Assembly (NCBI RefSeq): GCF_030269365.1
Contig: NZ_BSTF01000024.1
Coordinates: 1-62,960, forward strand
DNA: 62,960 bases
From: Lentzea sp. NBRC 102530
Lineage (GTDB): Bacteria; Actinomycetota; Actinomycetes; Mycobacteriales; Pseudonocardiaceae
Direction of reading: 5' to 3'
In this document: positions 22,689 through 32,860 of the stretch, one piece after another
How the letters are laid out: every line of letters begins with the position of its first letter
Position numbering within the stretch: position 1 is the stretch's first letter
Program-made: the position numbers and the translations under genes
Notes under the pieces: generated by a model
Databases searched by the model: none
Told to the model about the DNA's origin: nothing
What the model saw: the letters and a program-made list of their open reading frames with translations, nothing else

Positions 22689-22848
22689 GACAAGGATGTT
22701 CGGTCTTGCCTCGAACTGGGCGTGCACCTCGTCCCAAGAAAACATCGTCAATGAGCATGTCGATTTCACCCGCGACCGAGGTGCCGGCCACGGGACCGGT
22801 ACGGATGGTCTGCGCGGAGATGTGCACGTGCTGGTTGAGCTTCGACAT
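22688..22848 (-). pseudogene. N-terminal fragment of an unknown gene
   Basis: An ATG at 22848 opens MSKLNQHVHISAQTIRTG, continuing to AGEIDMLIDDVF. Around 22740 the coding trace passes to another frame (SWDEVHAQFEARPNILVV). It stops at the same junction where the ornithine-cyclodeaminase homology ends. It looks like the front of a gene cut by the same rearrangement and frameshifted. Not recognised. Confidence 0.35.
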
Positions 22849-23268
22849 AGCCTGACAATTCCTGCGGGTGTACGTACGCTGCCGATACGGCCGTCTGGAA
22901 CGTCGCGACAACGACCTGTCACGAGACGGGCAACGCTCCCGCACTATTGGAGTAGCCCCGACCAAGTGCATCCCACGCCACCCACTTTCCTTGCAGGGTA
23001 CAAACGCTGGCCACGGTGGACGGCGTGCAGGCACGTACCGAACAGCAGTTCGCTCCGGCCGAGCGTGTCCACGTCACGCTCCTAAACGCGGACGCCTCGA
23101 CGATGGCGCGCACCCTCATGCCTTCGATGACAACCCGCCCTCGCCACGACGGTGGGCGTCGTCAGCGCTGCCGTCCTTCGTGCGATGACCACGCCGCCGA
23201 TTGTTTGAAGGAGGAGTCGATCGGCGGGCACTCGCGCACCCTCGCCCACGACGGTGACGGCTTGTACT
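22849..23268. other. Non-coding or decayed stretch
   Basis: No supported gene. Start of the decayed tract with reduced third-position GC signal; short frames on both strands lack ribosome-binding sites and recognisable domains. Confidence 0.45.
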
Positions 23269-23529
23269 TCACCGCTGACGAACTACCCCTGCTGCGGCCA
23301 CCCGTTCCGGTGCCGAACGGGGCGTTCTCGATCTGGACGTGGCCGCCGCGTCGGCCCAGATGCTCACGCCGGCCGCCACGACCACCCAGCCCACGCCGAC
23401 TCCCACGGGCCACAGCACAGCCTCGGTCGCGGCGATCAGCACGTTGACCACCCCGGCCGCCAGCAGCGCGGCCACCGCCAGCACAAGAACGGTCCGCGCC
23501 CAAGCGCTCGACGCGCCCCCTTCCCGCAT
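23269..23529 (-). CDS. Small two-span membrane protein
   Basis: 86 residues from ATG 23529, which has GGAGGGGG about 8 bases upstream. MREGGASSAWAR is followed by two hydrophobic spans (TVLVLAVAALLAAGVVNVLI and VLWPVGVGVGWVVVAAGVSI) and a short basic tail. The layout suggests an integral membrane protein with both ends on the same side. It is one of the few coding-like frames in the decayed tract. Function unknown. Confidence 0.5.
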   Translation of the reverse strand: MREGGASSAWARTVLVLAVAALLAAGVVNVLIAATEAVLWPVGVGVGWVVVAAGVSIWADAAATSRSRTPRSAPERVAAAGVVRQR

Positions 23530-24819
23530 CCCATACCCCCTCCGATACCCGCCGTTATGCGGGTGTATCGCCTGATGAGCGGCACGGGTTACGCAAAGAA
23601 CCTTGCCCATTGCTGCTTCCGCACATCGTCCGTTCGTCTGTCCTCTGGCATCGACATGCGCGCATGCCAAAACCTTGACCGCTTTGTTCTGCGGCCCGGG
23701 CGCACCCACCGCGACGCGCGAGGAGCGGGCGATGCGTCACTCGCCCAACGACGGCCTGCCTGCAATTGAGTGCGGCCCAACAGTCGAGCAATTACCCGGA
23801 AGCCATCTTTGGTGTCGCCATCCTCGCCGAGCGCGGATGGCCAACACTGCCAGCCGCTTCGATCAGCGCCGCGTCGGCTTTCAAGCGAGTTAGGCACCTA
23901 TACGACAGAGCGGCGGCGAGTTCTTGCCTTTGCGCCAGCCTCGGGGTTCGGTCCTAGCTGCTTCGTTGAGATGATCTGCCTTACCGAAGTTCTCGCCGTG
24001 CCCATACGATGTCACGGACGCGCTCATCTTGATGACCAAGCTACCGCGGACAAACTTAGTCGAACCTCTGGACGTCAGGCAATTTCGCCAGTCTTTATCA
24101 AAGCAGGCGATTCGGGACTTCTTGCAATCAAGAAGACACCGGCGGATCTACCAAGAGCAATGGACGATCCGTTAGATAATCTCATATCGTCGCTTACGGG
24201 CTGGACCTTCACCATGGCCACCGCCGCACGGCGACTGAGACGCTCGATCTCTCACATCCCACGGTTGACAGCTGCTTGACCAGACGCGAACAAAGGAACA
24301 GGCGAGTGATTTTGAACAGTGGCCTGAGCCGTTTCCGTAGTGATCCAGCCCTCCTTTTTCGCCACCCGAAGGGCTAGAAGTTCATCACCGTCATGACACC
24401 CCGCCCAGCCAGCGCAGATACGGCGCAGCGCATGGATGGTGTCCGTTTGATGACACTGGAACAAGGCTGCAGGCCGCGCGACTGTGCGAGCGTCGCAACG
24501 AGGCAGCTTCGCGTACTCTACAGGTGCCAGATTCCAGAGGGCACGTCCCGCCGGTACTGAGCTGGCAGCTCGACTTTCTCGTTGACGTAGCATCAGCAGG
24601 TCGCAACCGAGGCCGCGAGCCCGGCGCCAACGTCGGCTGCAGGAAACTACGATCCGCCGCCGACCGCCTGGCGGCGACGAACAGGACCATTCTCGGATCG
24701 GGCATGACAAACCGAAATTCCTGACAGATAGACGCTTTGATCGTATCCGATCTGCCAGGAGCTCCGGCCTGAGCAAAAGTTCACCGACTTTGTTCATGCT
24801 GCGAACACAGAAGGCAGGC
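23530..24819. other. 1.3-kb stretch without a supported gene
   Basis: Frames on both strands are short, lack ribosome-binding sites and show no recognisable domain. Some stretches (YPEAIFGVAILAERGW near 23790-23860; ALRRICAGWAGCHDGDE on the minus strand near 24400) look like traces of former coding sequence. GC content is lower than in flanking genes. Confidence 0.45.
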
Positions 24820-25356
24820 TCACGGATTGCGCACAAGCCATCTCTGACTTCCGCTACCATCACACCACCAAGCTACCGCGTTAGACCTTGAGTAAGCGTG
24901 AAGGCAGGTGTCACCCCGACCGTTGGTAGAATCCACGTTGGACTGCCTGATAGCTACGTTGGCCCAACTCGATCCAACTCCGTCCAACTTGGAGTCGTTG
25001 TTGGAGCCAGCAGTGGGTGCCGTCTCAAGAACTGGACCAGCCCCCAGCCAATGCATCACGAGAAATCTATTCGTGGCTTGGTTCTTAAATCTTTTCTGAT
25101 CACTCCCGTCATAGGCATTGGTACCCGTATCCGTCACCAACCATCGCTGATAGGTGTTGCCGGATTGACACGGCAACAGATACGCTTGACCGTTGCTGTT
25201 GGAGTCGAGGCAGTAACCAGGATAAGCGATGCTTTCGATTTGCCAGAGGTTGTATGCGTGCGCCGCGGGCGTTGCCAGGGCCAAGGCCATAACAGGCGCA
25301 GCGATAACAGCGAGGGCTCGAAGAAGGAGTCTGCGCAGGGGTCGTGCGCGGTGCAT
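24820..25356 (-). CDS. Secreted ricin-like beta-trefoil protein
   Basis: 178 residues with a Sec signal peptide (RRLLLRALAVIAAPVMALAL, cleavage near AHA|Y). The mature part has ricin-type repeats: YPGYCLDSNSNGQAYLLPC and NTYQRWLV, then RFKNQATNRFLV and a closing CLHAY...SQRWLV. The QxW motifs appear as QRW twice. It probably binds carbohydrate or cell-wall material outside the cell. The ATG follows GGGAGG. It is a paralogue of the gene at 48321, sharing the (K)NxATNR(F/Y)L block and a GVGxxWxNV block. It is a monocistronic gene alone in a decayed region. Confidence 0.75.
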   Translation of the reverse strand: MHRARPLRRLLLRALAVIAAPVMALALATPAAHAYNLWQIESIAYPGYCLDSNSNGQAYLLPCQSGNTYQRWLVTDTGTNAYDGSDQKRFKNQATNRFLVMHWLGAGPVLETAPTAGSNNDSKLDGVGSSWANVAIRQSNVDSTNGRGDTCLHAYSRSNAVAWWCDGSGSQRWLVRNP

Positions 25357-26198
25357 CAGTACCTCCCGTTAGACATGTCAAGCCATTTGATTGTAAATCT
25401 CGTTGCTCTCCCTTAAGGGCGCGTAAAGACAGTAACTCCGTCGCTGCGTGGCCGTGAGGGGTGGATGAACCCTCGCGCTGGAGGGGCATGACTGACTGCC
25501 CGATCGACCTTCGGCTCTAGGTGCCTTCGGTTCCTCGTGAGATACGTCGCGTCAGACGGCGAGTGCAATCGAGCGACCACGGAAGGTGAGTGCTGAACCA
25601 CCTCCTGCGGAAGACAGATCTAGTTTGGCGGCGTGGTCTACGGGCACTACCTGCGCCTCGGCACCGGCAGAGTCCTTGTTGCCAGGAGCGCCCGACTCGT
25701 CCCGGACTCAAGGCCGCGCCAGCACGTGCAGTCAAGGGCGCAACCCTCTTTCATTGGCGACATCTCAAGGCCGACTCGAAAACCAACACGGAGGAGGCCA
25801 ATCGCCCAGCGCCCAGTGGTGCCTCGTAAAGCGCGTGATGCAGCTGACCAACTGCTTGATCAAGTCCTGGCGTGACGACGTAAGAGCACCCGACCTCTAC
25901 GCGCACGACTTGACATGCGCCTTCGCCGCTTCCTCGACAAGCAGCCGCGCTGATTCGGGCGCGGATCACCGTCGCGCCGGTCGATCTCCCTGGCGAAGCG
26001 CTGACCGCGAAAGACGCCCTGTTCCGAACTCTCCGTCAGAGGAAGCCGGCGATGTGCGCCGTTACGGCGACTGGCGACGGCTGCGTAGAATGCATACCTA
26101 CGCGGCGACATGGCGATCGGTGGTGATCGTGTAAGTAGCTTGACACTGTCGGGAATCTTGTTCGCGTCGAGATCAGCTGCTGGTGGCTCACCAGGACT
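25357..26198. other. Decayed stretch without a supported gene
   Basis: Short overlapping frames on both strands, none with both a ribosome-binding site and coding-like codon use. It lies between the beta-trefoil gene and the IS1182-like remnant. The promoter of the beta-trefoil gene should be in the first 100 bases. Confidence 0.4.
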
Positions 26199-26610
26199 TC
26201 AATCGAAGGCCCCTCTGCTGGTCCAGAAAATCCTGGAAAGCGGTCACCAGCCGGGGCGAGGTTGTCCCGGTGGATGGGGTAGGCCGCGGAGGCGTTCGAT
26301 GTTCACGGCGATCGCGGTAAAGATATATTATAGGTGAGCCTTGGAGTGTCCCCGATAGTGGCATCGCGGATGTCATGTCCGTGGGCGAACTCGTAATGGT
26401 GCTTTTCACTCCGGATAGGACCGCGTATCGGATGTGCCAGTCGGGGTGACCGCCGCTCGGCGCGGACGCGGAGTTGCAGGTCGCGGAGTTCCCGTGGGGG
26501 AACCCACGTTCTGGGCGCTGTCGCGGGAGGTGGTGTGCTGGCTGCGGACCAGGCAGGGTTTGCAATAACTCTCGGCGAATCGCGCGACGATCAGCGGGGC
26601 GGCGACGGGC
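26199..26610 (-). pseudogene. IS1182-family transposase remnant (C-terminal end)
   Basis: Reading the minus strand across several frames recovers the C-terminal signature of IS1182-like transposases: RFAESYCKPCLVRSQ (the CxxC region), then PPRELRDLQLRVRAE, then HYRGHSKAHL and FTAIAVNIERLRGLP. Frame changes and stops interrupt it at about three places, so no active enzyme is made. No intact terminal inverted repeats were identified. Confidence 0.65.
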
Positions 26611-26697
26611 GAGGAAGTTGAGCAGGGCCCATGCCAGCCCTTGCGGCGCTAATCTTCTGCGCGCCGGCTACTTGCATACCATTGCGCACGGGATAAC

Positions 26698-26949
26698 TTA
26701 TTCAACAGTCCCGGAATTCAGAGGACACATCTCATCCAAAAAGATAGTGCACTGACAGATTCCACACCAGGTTGACGCATACGTTGTACAGGTGTAAATC
26801 CGAACACAGGCTTCGCATGCCGATAAACCAAGCTTCGTAAGTCTGCACGCCACGACCGCACAGTCACCACGTCCACTGACCAGCCTCATCACCGCTGCAG
26901 TCGCCTCAGTGTCCAACTCATGATATTTTGGCGGCAACTTAACGAGCAT
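26698..26949 (-). CDS. Cys-rich 83-aa ORF, uncertain
   Basis: ATG at 26949 opens MLVKLPPKYHELDTEATAAV. The second half is rich in cysteine: GDCAVVACR, SACEACVRIYTC, TWCGICQC and EMCPLNSG, nine Cys in all, with several Thr/Ser between. The layout resembles a leader followed by a Cys-rich core or small disulphide/metal-binding protein. Against it: no clear ribosome-binding site (GGCGG abuts the ATG), A/T-rich third positions unlike the host, and a decayed context with no modifying enzyme nearby. If real, it was probably imported. Confidence 0.3.
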   Translation of the reverse strand: MLVKLPPKYHELDTEATAAVMRLVSGRGDCAVVACRLTKLGLSACEACVRIYTCTTYASTWCGICQCTIFLDEMCPLNSGTVE

Positions 26950-27587
26950 CCGCCGGAGAATGCCAAGTTTTACGTTTCCTGCGGGAGCATTTACGAATGC
27001 GTGGGTTCCATATTGCGGCGGCTGCAGAGTTACGACACATCATTGACTGTTGCACCCCATGCCGATCATGGCACAAGCCACAGCAACCACATCTCTCAGT
27101 TCCCCCGTTGACGATCATTCCCGCGCTTGCAATGCCCCGCCCGACAGACCGTCGCATGGCTGACGGTTGCTCCGCACTCCGAGCCGCGTAGCGATCTGAT
27201 CGTGTATAGGCGTACCGATCGACCGTTCACGACCTGACGAAACAGCGGACTCACCGGCACCAACGCTCAGAACAAGCTCGCCACTCAGTGTCACTTCGGT
27301 CTCCCGTGCACAATCTTCGCCTTAATCATGAGCAGCGTGCAGTCTAGATCACTCAGTCGATATTGCAAGTTATTGATCCTGCGTTCACTCTCGCAGACGC
27401 CGCCACGTGCTTCAACACCAAATGAGCCACTCGATCGAGGTACCCGCGGCCTTGCGGAGCAGTTCTGGATGTGGCTGATAGCTGAGAACCAACACATCAG
27501 CGTTGAACGTGCACCCGCCATCAGGAACCTCCAGTTGTCCCTCTGGTTGTTCTGAAACGGTGTGTTGCCGCGATCGATGATCTTGGT
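26950..27587. other. AT-richer stretch without a supported gene
   Basis: Nothing recognisable on either strand. Base composition is clearly lower in GC than the flanks, as expected for imported or decaying DNA between two transposase remnants. Confidence 0.45.
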
Positions 27588-28330
27588 GTGGAGCAGGTGA
27601 TCAGTGCGGACCGGCCGGAGTGGGTGCCGGTGTTCCGCAAGCCCGTACGGGTCGTGGCCCGCCGGGGTGGTGAGCAGACCGGCAGCGGCCGGCGCTGGCG
27701 CCCATCGCTGGTGGATCGGGTGTTGCCGGCGGCGGTGTACTACCGGACGAATCTGACATTCCGGCAGGTAGCGCTACTTCCGGGATCTCGAAATCCGCAG
27801 CGAACCGCGTGGTGGACCACCTGGCACCGCCGCTGGCGCTCGTACCAGTGCCCGCAAGCACCGCCCGGACACCGTGCTGATCGTGGACGGCACCCTGGTG
27901 CCCACCCACGACCGCACCATCTCCGCCTCCAGCAAGAACTACCGCTACTCGGTGAACATGCAGGTCGTCATCGACGCCGGCACCCGCCTGGTCGTCGCGA
28001 TCGGCGACCCCCACCCCAGGCGACCGCAACGACTGCCGCCTACACCGACTCGCGCGTTGACCAGCAGCGCCGGGGCGCGAACGTGATGGCAGACGGCGGC
28101 TACCAGGGCAACCCCGAGGTGATCATGCCCTACCGCAAACCCGCAAGGACCAACCGCCACTGCCACAATGGAAAGAAGACCTCAACACCGTCCACAAGAG
28201 CGTTCGCGCCCGCGCCGAGCACGCCCTGGCGCACATGAAGTCCTGGAACATCCTACGCAACTGCCGCCGCAAACGCGACGGCGTCTGGCACGCCACCCGA
28301 GGCGTCGCCCAGATACGCAACTCGCCATGA
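27588..28330 (+). pseudogene. IS5-family transposase remnant, frameshifted
   Basis: Successive frames give YYRTNLTFRQVALL, LIVDGTLVPTHDRTI, SSKNYRYSVNMQVVIDAGTR, VMADGGYQGNPEVIMPYRK and finally MKSWNILRNCRRKRDGVWHA up to a stop at 28330. These are the DDE signature blocks of actinomycete IS5-type transposases in correct order: DGT with the first Asp, ADGGYQG with the second, and the terminal Glu helix. At least two frameshifts break the gene. The N-terminal part is short. Insertion ends were not identified. Confidence 0.75.
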
Positions 28331-28405
28331 CCGGCTGAACGGTCAATCACCAACGGCCGCTGTCACCCCTGCCCACCAACAACCTTGATCATTACAGCAC
28401 AACCT

Positions 28406-28555
28406 CTATCAGACGTCGTCGAACGTTTCGTTGCCAACCAACGACGCCTGATCGGCGACAAGCCGCTGGCTGTGAAGAAACCCCTGAGCCAGGCAACAGC
28501 AGCACGGCTGACAGCCCGCAAGCTCGGCTCCTCTCGCACACCCTCGATAGCCTGA
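28406..28555 (+). pseudogene. C-terminal gene fragment, unknown
   Basis: An open 50-codon frame without a start (VVERFVANQRRLIGDKPLAV, then SQATAARLTARKLG) has coding-like composition and ends in TGA. Probably the tail of a gene displaced by the neighbouring insertion element. Confidence 0.25.
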
Positions 28556-28712
28556 ACCCCCTCTCACCTGCCCGAACGCCTAAGTTTCGGATTTTAGAAA
28601 CTCTGGAGACCCAAGGCGCATGGTGACGGGGTGAACGTCACCACCAGTGCGGAACCCGACTGGCCAGCAACCTCGCCGAGCCAGTTCCGCCGATCCGGAA
28701 GGTGTGAGCACG

Positions 28713-28889
28713 ATGCGCTATCCGTCTTCTGACAACGGCTGGGAAGCTCTAATCGCCCGTTGGCGCGAAACCGCCGCGGCCACGATGGCCGACCACTGCT
28801 GCCTTCCCGCATGCGACGTCTGCGACGGGTGCGGAGCCACATGGCCCTGCTCTCCGGCCCGAGCTGCCGAACTGGTACTCGAACTCTGA
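28713..28889 (+). CDS. Small Cys-rich protein upstream of the SsgA-like gene
   Basis: 58 residues: MRYPSSDNGWEALIARWRET, then ADHCCLPACDVCDGCGATWP followed by CSPARAAELVLEL. The CxxCG-x-x-WPC-x-x-A pattern matches small actinomycete zinc-finger-like proteins with a CxxCGxxWPC core. GGAAGG lies about 10 bases before the ATG; GTG at 28704 is an alternative start. It ends 13 bases before the SsgA-like gene, so the two are probably one operon. Role unknown; zinc binding is inferred. Confidence 0.6.
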   Translation: MRYPSSDNGWEALIARWRETAAATMADHCCLPACDVCDGCGATWPCSPARAAELVLEL

Positions 28890-28902
28890 CGAACGGCATC
28901 TC

Positions 28903-29304
28903 ATGGACAACACTTGCACCCACCGCGCGGAGTTCACGCTCCTGGACGAATACGGTGGCGCCAGATCGATCGCCGCCGACATGACCTACCGGGCGAGCGA
29001 CCCCTTCGCGGTCGAGCTCACGCTGACGCTTCAGCGGCTGCGACCCGTGAAGTGGCTGGTCGCACGGTCATTGCTGACTGAAGGCGTGCTCGAACCCTCA
29101 GGAGCCGGTGACATACGGCTGCAACCGCTATCGCGTGGGATCGTCTCCATCGAGCTGCTACCGCCCAGCGGATACGCTTTGCTTCACGCGCGAGCCGAGG
29201 ATCTTCTTGTGTTCCTGGCCAAGACCTACGCCGTGGTCCGCCCCGGCTCCGAACAGGTAGACATCGACGAACTAATCATCAACCTAGTGAACAGCCAACA
29301 ATAG
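28903..29304 (+). CDS. SsgA-family sporulation/cell-division regulator
   Basis: 133 residues with the SALP pattern throughout: EFTLLDEYGGARSIAADMTY, SDPFAVELTLTL, VKWLVARSLLTEGVLEPSGA, GDIRLQPLS, then EDLLVFLAKTYAVVRPGSEQ. SsgA-like proteins exist only in sporulating actinomycetes and guide septum placement and cell-wall remodelling by recruiting SsgB, FtsZ and related partners. Length is normal for the family. It stands next to a secondary-metabolite regulator rather than in a cell-division cluster, so it is an accessory paralogue. Confidence 0.88.
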   Translation: MDNTCTHRAEFTLLDEYGGARSIAADMTYRASDPFAVELTLTLQRLRPVKWLVARSLLTEGVLEPSGAGDIRLQPLSRGIVSIELLPPSGYALLHARAEDLLVFLAKTYAVVRPGSEQVDIDELIINLVNSQQ

Positions 29305-29424
29305 TTTCGGCACGAGAGAACCGGCTATGTCCATTTCTGACTGTTCGGGCAATGTTCGTGTTCATCTGATCACGGGCACCTGATTCGCTCAGAACAACGG
29401 TCTAGCGTCTCAACACGTGGTTAT

Positions 29425-29445
29425 CTCCAGTGGGCGTCACTGGAG
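29425..29445. promoter_or_regulatory. Inverted repeat upstream of SARP 1
   Basis: CTCCAGTG and CACTGGAG flank five bases, about 67 bases before the SARP start. The same 7-base arms (TCCAGTG, CACTGGA) recur, in the opposite order, upstream of the second SARP at 36324-36346. Confidence 0.5.
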
Positions 29446-29512
29446 GCGCTGCTTCAGGTGAGGCGCAGGTGTCGGGCCAGACAGGTCTGGACGCCAAGCT
29501 CGCCCCGGCGAG

Positions 29513-32500
29513 GTGTTGACACGCGTGGCACATCTGTCGATCAGGCTACTCGGGCTAGTGCGAGCATTCAGGGACAACGAGGCAGTCGACCTCGGCACCC
29601 CTCGGATGCGCGCGATGCTCTCACTGCTTGCAGCACGCGCGGAGCAGGTGGTGTCACGCAACGAGATCATTGACGGGTTGTGGGGCGACACCGCTCCTGC
29701 CAGTGTCGACAGCGCGATCTACACCTACGTGTCGTCGCTGCGCAGAGTGCTCGAACCGGACCGCACCCGGCGTTCCGACCCAACTGTGCTGGCTTCTGTC
29801 GGTTCGGGCTATTCCCTCCGAATCGATCGAGACGATATCGACGCGCATCGATTCGAAACTTCCGTCGACAGCGCGTACCGCATGGAGGCGAACGGCGCGC
29901 TCACCGAACTGGACAGGGCTTTGGCCTTGTGGGAAGGCGAACCGCTCGACGGCATCGCGTGCCCGTTCGCCGACGCCTACCGTCTCCATCTGCTCGACCT
30001 GCGGCTAGCGGCCCAGCAGAAGCGGGCTGAGCTCATGCTCGACGCGGGGTTGGCCGAGCAGGCCGTGCCCGACCTCGACAAGCTCGTGCGCGAACACCCG
30101 GCGCGCGAGGACATCAGGGCGCTGTTCATGACCGCCCTGTACCAACTGGACAGGCGTGACGAGGCGTTGGCGACGTTCGCGCAAGCACGATCACACCTCG
30201 TGGAAGAGCTCGGCATCGAGCCGGGGGCGGGACTCACCAGCCTCTACGAGCGGATTCGTTCCGACGACGGTCTTCCACCGCCACGGCAGTCCACCGAAGT
30301 CACTGTGGCGAGGCCGATGCTCGTCGGCAGGGCCACCGAGACCCGGCCGGTGCTGGACGCGATGGAGAGATTGCGCGGCGGACGGGGTGGATGCGTCTGG
30401 CTCGATGGGGAACCCGGCATCGGCAAGACGGCTCTCCTTACCTCCGCCACCGACGTCGCCGGGATTCGTGTGCTGTCGGCGACCGGCGACGAACTGGGGC
30501 ACCGCTTCGCGTTCCGCTTGATCCTGCGGTGTCTCGGGGTGAGCGCCACGGCGACCGATCCACGGTGCGTCGCGGTGGCACGGGACCTGGACGCCCTCCA
30601 CAACGTTCCTTCTCCCGGCAGTGCCTCCGATGCGGAACTCGTTGCGGTCGATCGTCTTGTCGACCTCGTCGACCAGCTCTGCGCGGATCAGCCACTCGCC
30701 TTGGTGATCGATGACGTGCACTGGGCCGACGAGGCCAGTGTGCTGGTGTTGCACCGCCTTGTGCGGCTGACCGGGCAACGGCCGCTGCTGCTGTTGTGCG
30801 CCTCAAGGCTCGTTCACGGGGAGCGGCTGTGCATCCGGCTGCGCCGTGCGTTCACCGCCGCCGGTGGCGACCACATCACTCTCGGCCCGCTCTCCCCCGA
30901 CGACGCCGCCGAACTCGCGAGCGGAATCGCGGGAACAGAAGGCATGGGGCTGGGCAGAGCCATCACCCTCGCCGGAGGCAACCCGTACTACCTCGAAGAG
31001 GTGGTCCGGTGTCTGCTTGACGATCCCACCTGGGCGGGAGTTCCCGGCGAGAAGATCGCCCGCGATACTCCAGTCCGGCTGCCCCAGTCGTTGACGAGCT
31101 CCCTCACCAGACACCTCGACACGCTCTCACCGGGCACCGTCGAGGTTCTCCGCCACGCGTCTCTTCTGGGGGCCGAGTTTTCCATCAAGGAAGCGGCCCT
31201 GGTGATGAGCCGCCCGATGAGCACCCTGATGGAGGCGATCGAGGAGGCCTGCGCTGTCGGTCTGCTGACGAGCGCGGGCGTCAACCTCGCCTTCCGGCAT
31301 CCGATCATCCAGCTATGCCTGCGCGAGTCGACGCCGTCGTCGGTGCGGGAGGCGATGCACCACGACGCGGCGACTGTCCTGCTGCGGATGGGCGCACCGC
31401 CTCACAAGATCGCCAGCCACCTCGTCGCGACCACCACGGTGCCGGACGTGACGGTGGTCCCATGGCTTATGGAGAACGCGGAGAAGCTGCTCGAAAGCTC
31501 AGCCGAGCTGCTCTCCGAACTGCTCACGAGGCTGCTGGCCAGCGCGACTCTCGACGGTGGCGAGCGGGAGAGCTTCACGCTGGTGCTCGCGCGAGCCTTG
31601 TTCCAGCTGGGCCGTCCCGCGGGAGATGCCGCCCAGCAGGTGCTCGCACGCACTCATGACGCCGGCCTTACGGTCGAGATGCTGTGGGTGCTCGCCCAGG
31701 AACGTCACCACGACGGCGACCTCGACGCCGCGACCGGTATCATCGCGGAGGCCTTCGACGAGGCGGATAAGTCACCCTTCTGGCAGGCGTTGCTCCATGC
31801 CAAGAAGGCCACGATCGCGGCCGACGCCGGTGATCTTCTTTCCGCGCTCGACTCGGCCGCCTCCGCGCTCCAGCACGCCGCCGACGACCGTGCGACCGTC
31901 TTCGCCGAGCACGCGATGTGGCGTGTCCGCACCGTCCAGCGCGACCACCTCGCGTCGCTGTCCCACATCGAACGGGCATTCGCCGCGGCGGATCGGCTCG
32001 GCGACGCGAACCACCTGAGGGCCGGCCTCGTGGAGAGTCACCGATTCTCCCTGCTCAATCTTGAACGTGATCCTGGTGCGGCGGACGTCGTGCACGACTA
32101 CCGGACTGGTCGCTGGCGGCGCGTGCTCGACTTCGCAGACACCCCGTCCGGTTCACTCGAACTGAGGTCGCCCGGATTCGCACTGACACCGCACGCGGTA
32201 GCGTCCATCATTTCCGCGCGTAGCAACGATCACGCCGCCGCCTCGCGCCATCTGACCATCGCGACCACGCGGGGACAGGACGCGGCGGCCCGGATGGAAC
32301 ACCACGGCATCCCGACGGTGGCACTGGCCCTGGTGCACGAGCTCGGGGGCGACAAGGACGAGGCGCTCACCACCCTGCGCTCCCTTCTCCACCAGGAGGA
32401 GACGCCGGTCGCCCGCGCGCAGTGGCTACCGCTCGTTCTCCGGCTCGCGCTCGAACTCGGCGCCGCCGACGTGAGCCGCCGTGTCCTGGAACTGTGTGAC

Positions 32501-32860
32501 CTGGAGGCCTCGAAGGAAGTCCTTCCCGCCGGAGCGTTCGTAGCTCGCGCGCGGTGCCGCGGTCTTGTCAACCGTGACGCCGCGCTGCTCCGTACCGCGA
32601 TCGACCACTGCCAAGACGCCGGTCTGTGGCTCGAGGCGGCCGAGGCAACGGAGGACATCGCGGTCGTCCTGGCTGAGATCGACGAGCCGCGAATGGCGAT
32701 GGCCGCGCTCCACCAGGCGATTTCCGCCTACGAGAAGCTTGGCGCGACGTGGGATGTCAGCCGGGCGCGTGCACGGGTTCAGAAAGCGGCGGCAGGCCCG
32801 GCGGGTGCCGGCCCCCACACCGCCGGCACCCCCACCGATGACAGTTCCCCGGCGAGGTGA
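29513..32860 (+). CDS. Large SARP-family regulator with ATPase and helical repeats (SARP 1)
   Basis: 1,115 residues. Residues 1-100 form an OmpR-type winged helix (SIRLLGLVRAFRDNEAVDLG, IDGLWGDTAPASVDSAIYTY). The bacterial transcriptional activation domain follows to about 245 (DLRLAAQQKRAELMLDAGLA). An AAA-type ATPase has Walker A GEPGIGKT near 300 and Walker B LALVIDDVHWADE near 396. The rest is helical TPR-like repeats. This is the AfsR/large-SARP architecture that activates antibiotic clusters. GTG at 29513 has a weak ribosome-binding site; GTG at 29525 is an alternative. Convergent with a second protein of the same kind, with only 9 bases between the stop codons. Confidence 0.9.
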   Translation: MLTRVAHLSIRLLGLVRAFRDNEAVDLGTPRMRAMLSLLAARAEQVVSRNEIIDGLWGDTAPASVDSAIYTYVSSLRRVLEPDRTRRSDPTVLASVGSGYSLRIDRDDIDAHRFETSVDSAYRMEANGALTELDRALALWEGEPLDGIACPFADAYRLHLLDLRLAAQQKRAELMLDAGLAEQAVPDLDKLVREHPAREDIRALFMTALYQLDRRDEALATFAQARSHLVEELGIEPGAGLTSLYERIRSDDGLPPPRQSTEVTVARPMLVGRATETRPVLDAMERLRGGRGGCVWLDGEPGIGKTALLTSATDVAGIRVLSATGDELGHRFAFRLILRCLGVSATATDPRCVAVARDLDALHNVPSPGSASDAELVAVDRLVDLVDQLCADQPLALVIDDVHWADEASVLVLHRLVRLTGQRPLLLLCASRLVHGERLCIRLRRAFTAAGGDHITLGPLSPDDAAELASGIAGTEGMGLGRAITLAGGNPYYLEEVVRCLLDDPTWAGVPGEKIARDTPVRLPQSLTSSLTRHLDTLSPGTVEVLRHASLLGAEFSIKEAALVMSRPMSTLMEAIEEACAVGLLTSAGVNLAFRHPIIQLCLRESTPSSVREAMHHDAATVLLRMGAPPHKIASHLVATTTVPDVTVVPWLMENAEKLLESSAELLSELLTRLLASATLDGGERESFTLVLARALFQLGRPAGDAAQQVLARTHDAGLTVEMLWVLAQERHHDGDLDAATGIIAEAFDEADKSPFWQALLHAKKATIAADAGDLLSALDSAASALQHAADDRATVFAEHAMWRVRTVQRDHLASLSHIERAFAAADRLGDANHLRAGLVESHRFSLLNLERDPGAADVVHDYRTGRWRRVLDFADTPSGSLELRSPGFALTPHAVASIISARSNDHAAASRHLTIATTRGQDAAARMEHHGIPTVALALVHELGGDKDEALTTLRSLLHQEETPVARAQWLPLVLRLALELGAADVSRRVLELCDLEASKEVLPAGAFVARARCRGLVNRDAALLRTAIDHCQDAGLWLEAAEATEDIAVVLAEIDEPRMAMAALHQAISAYEKLGATWDVSRARARVQKAAAGPAGAGPHTAGTPTDDSSPAR

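Noticed and set aside
23603..24863. Several 60-200-codon frames on both strands in the decayed tract
   Set aside because: No ribosome-binding sites, no family patterns and inconsistent codon bias; only the two-span membrane protein was retained.
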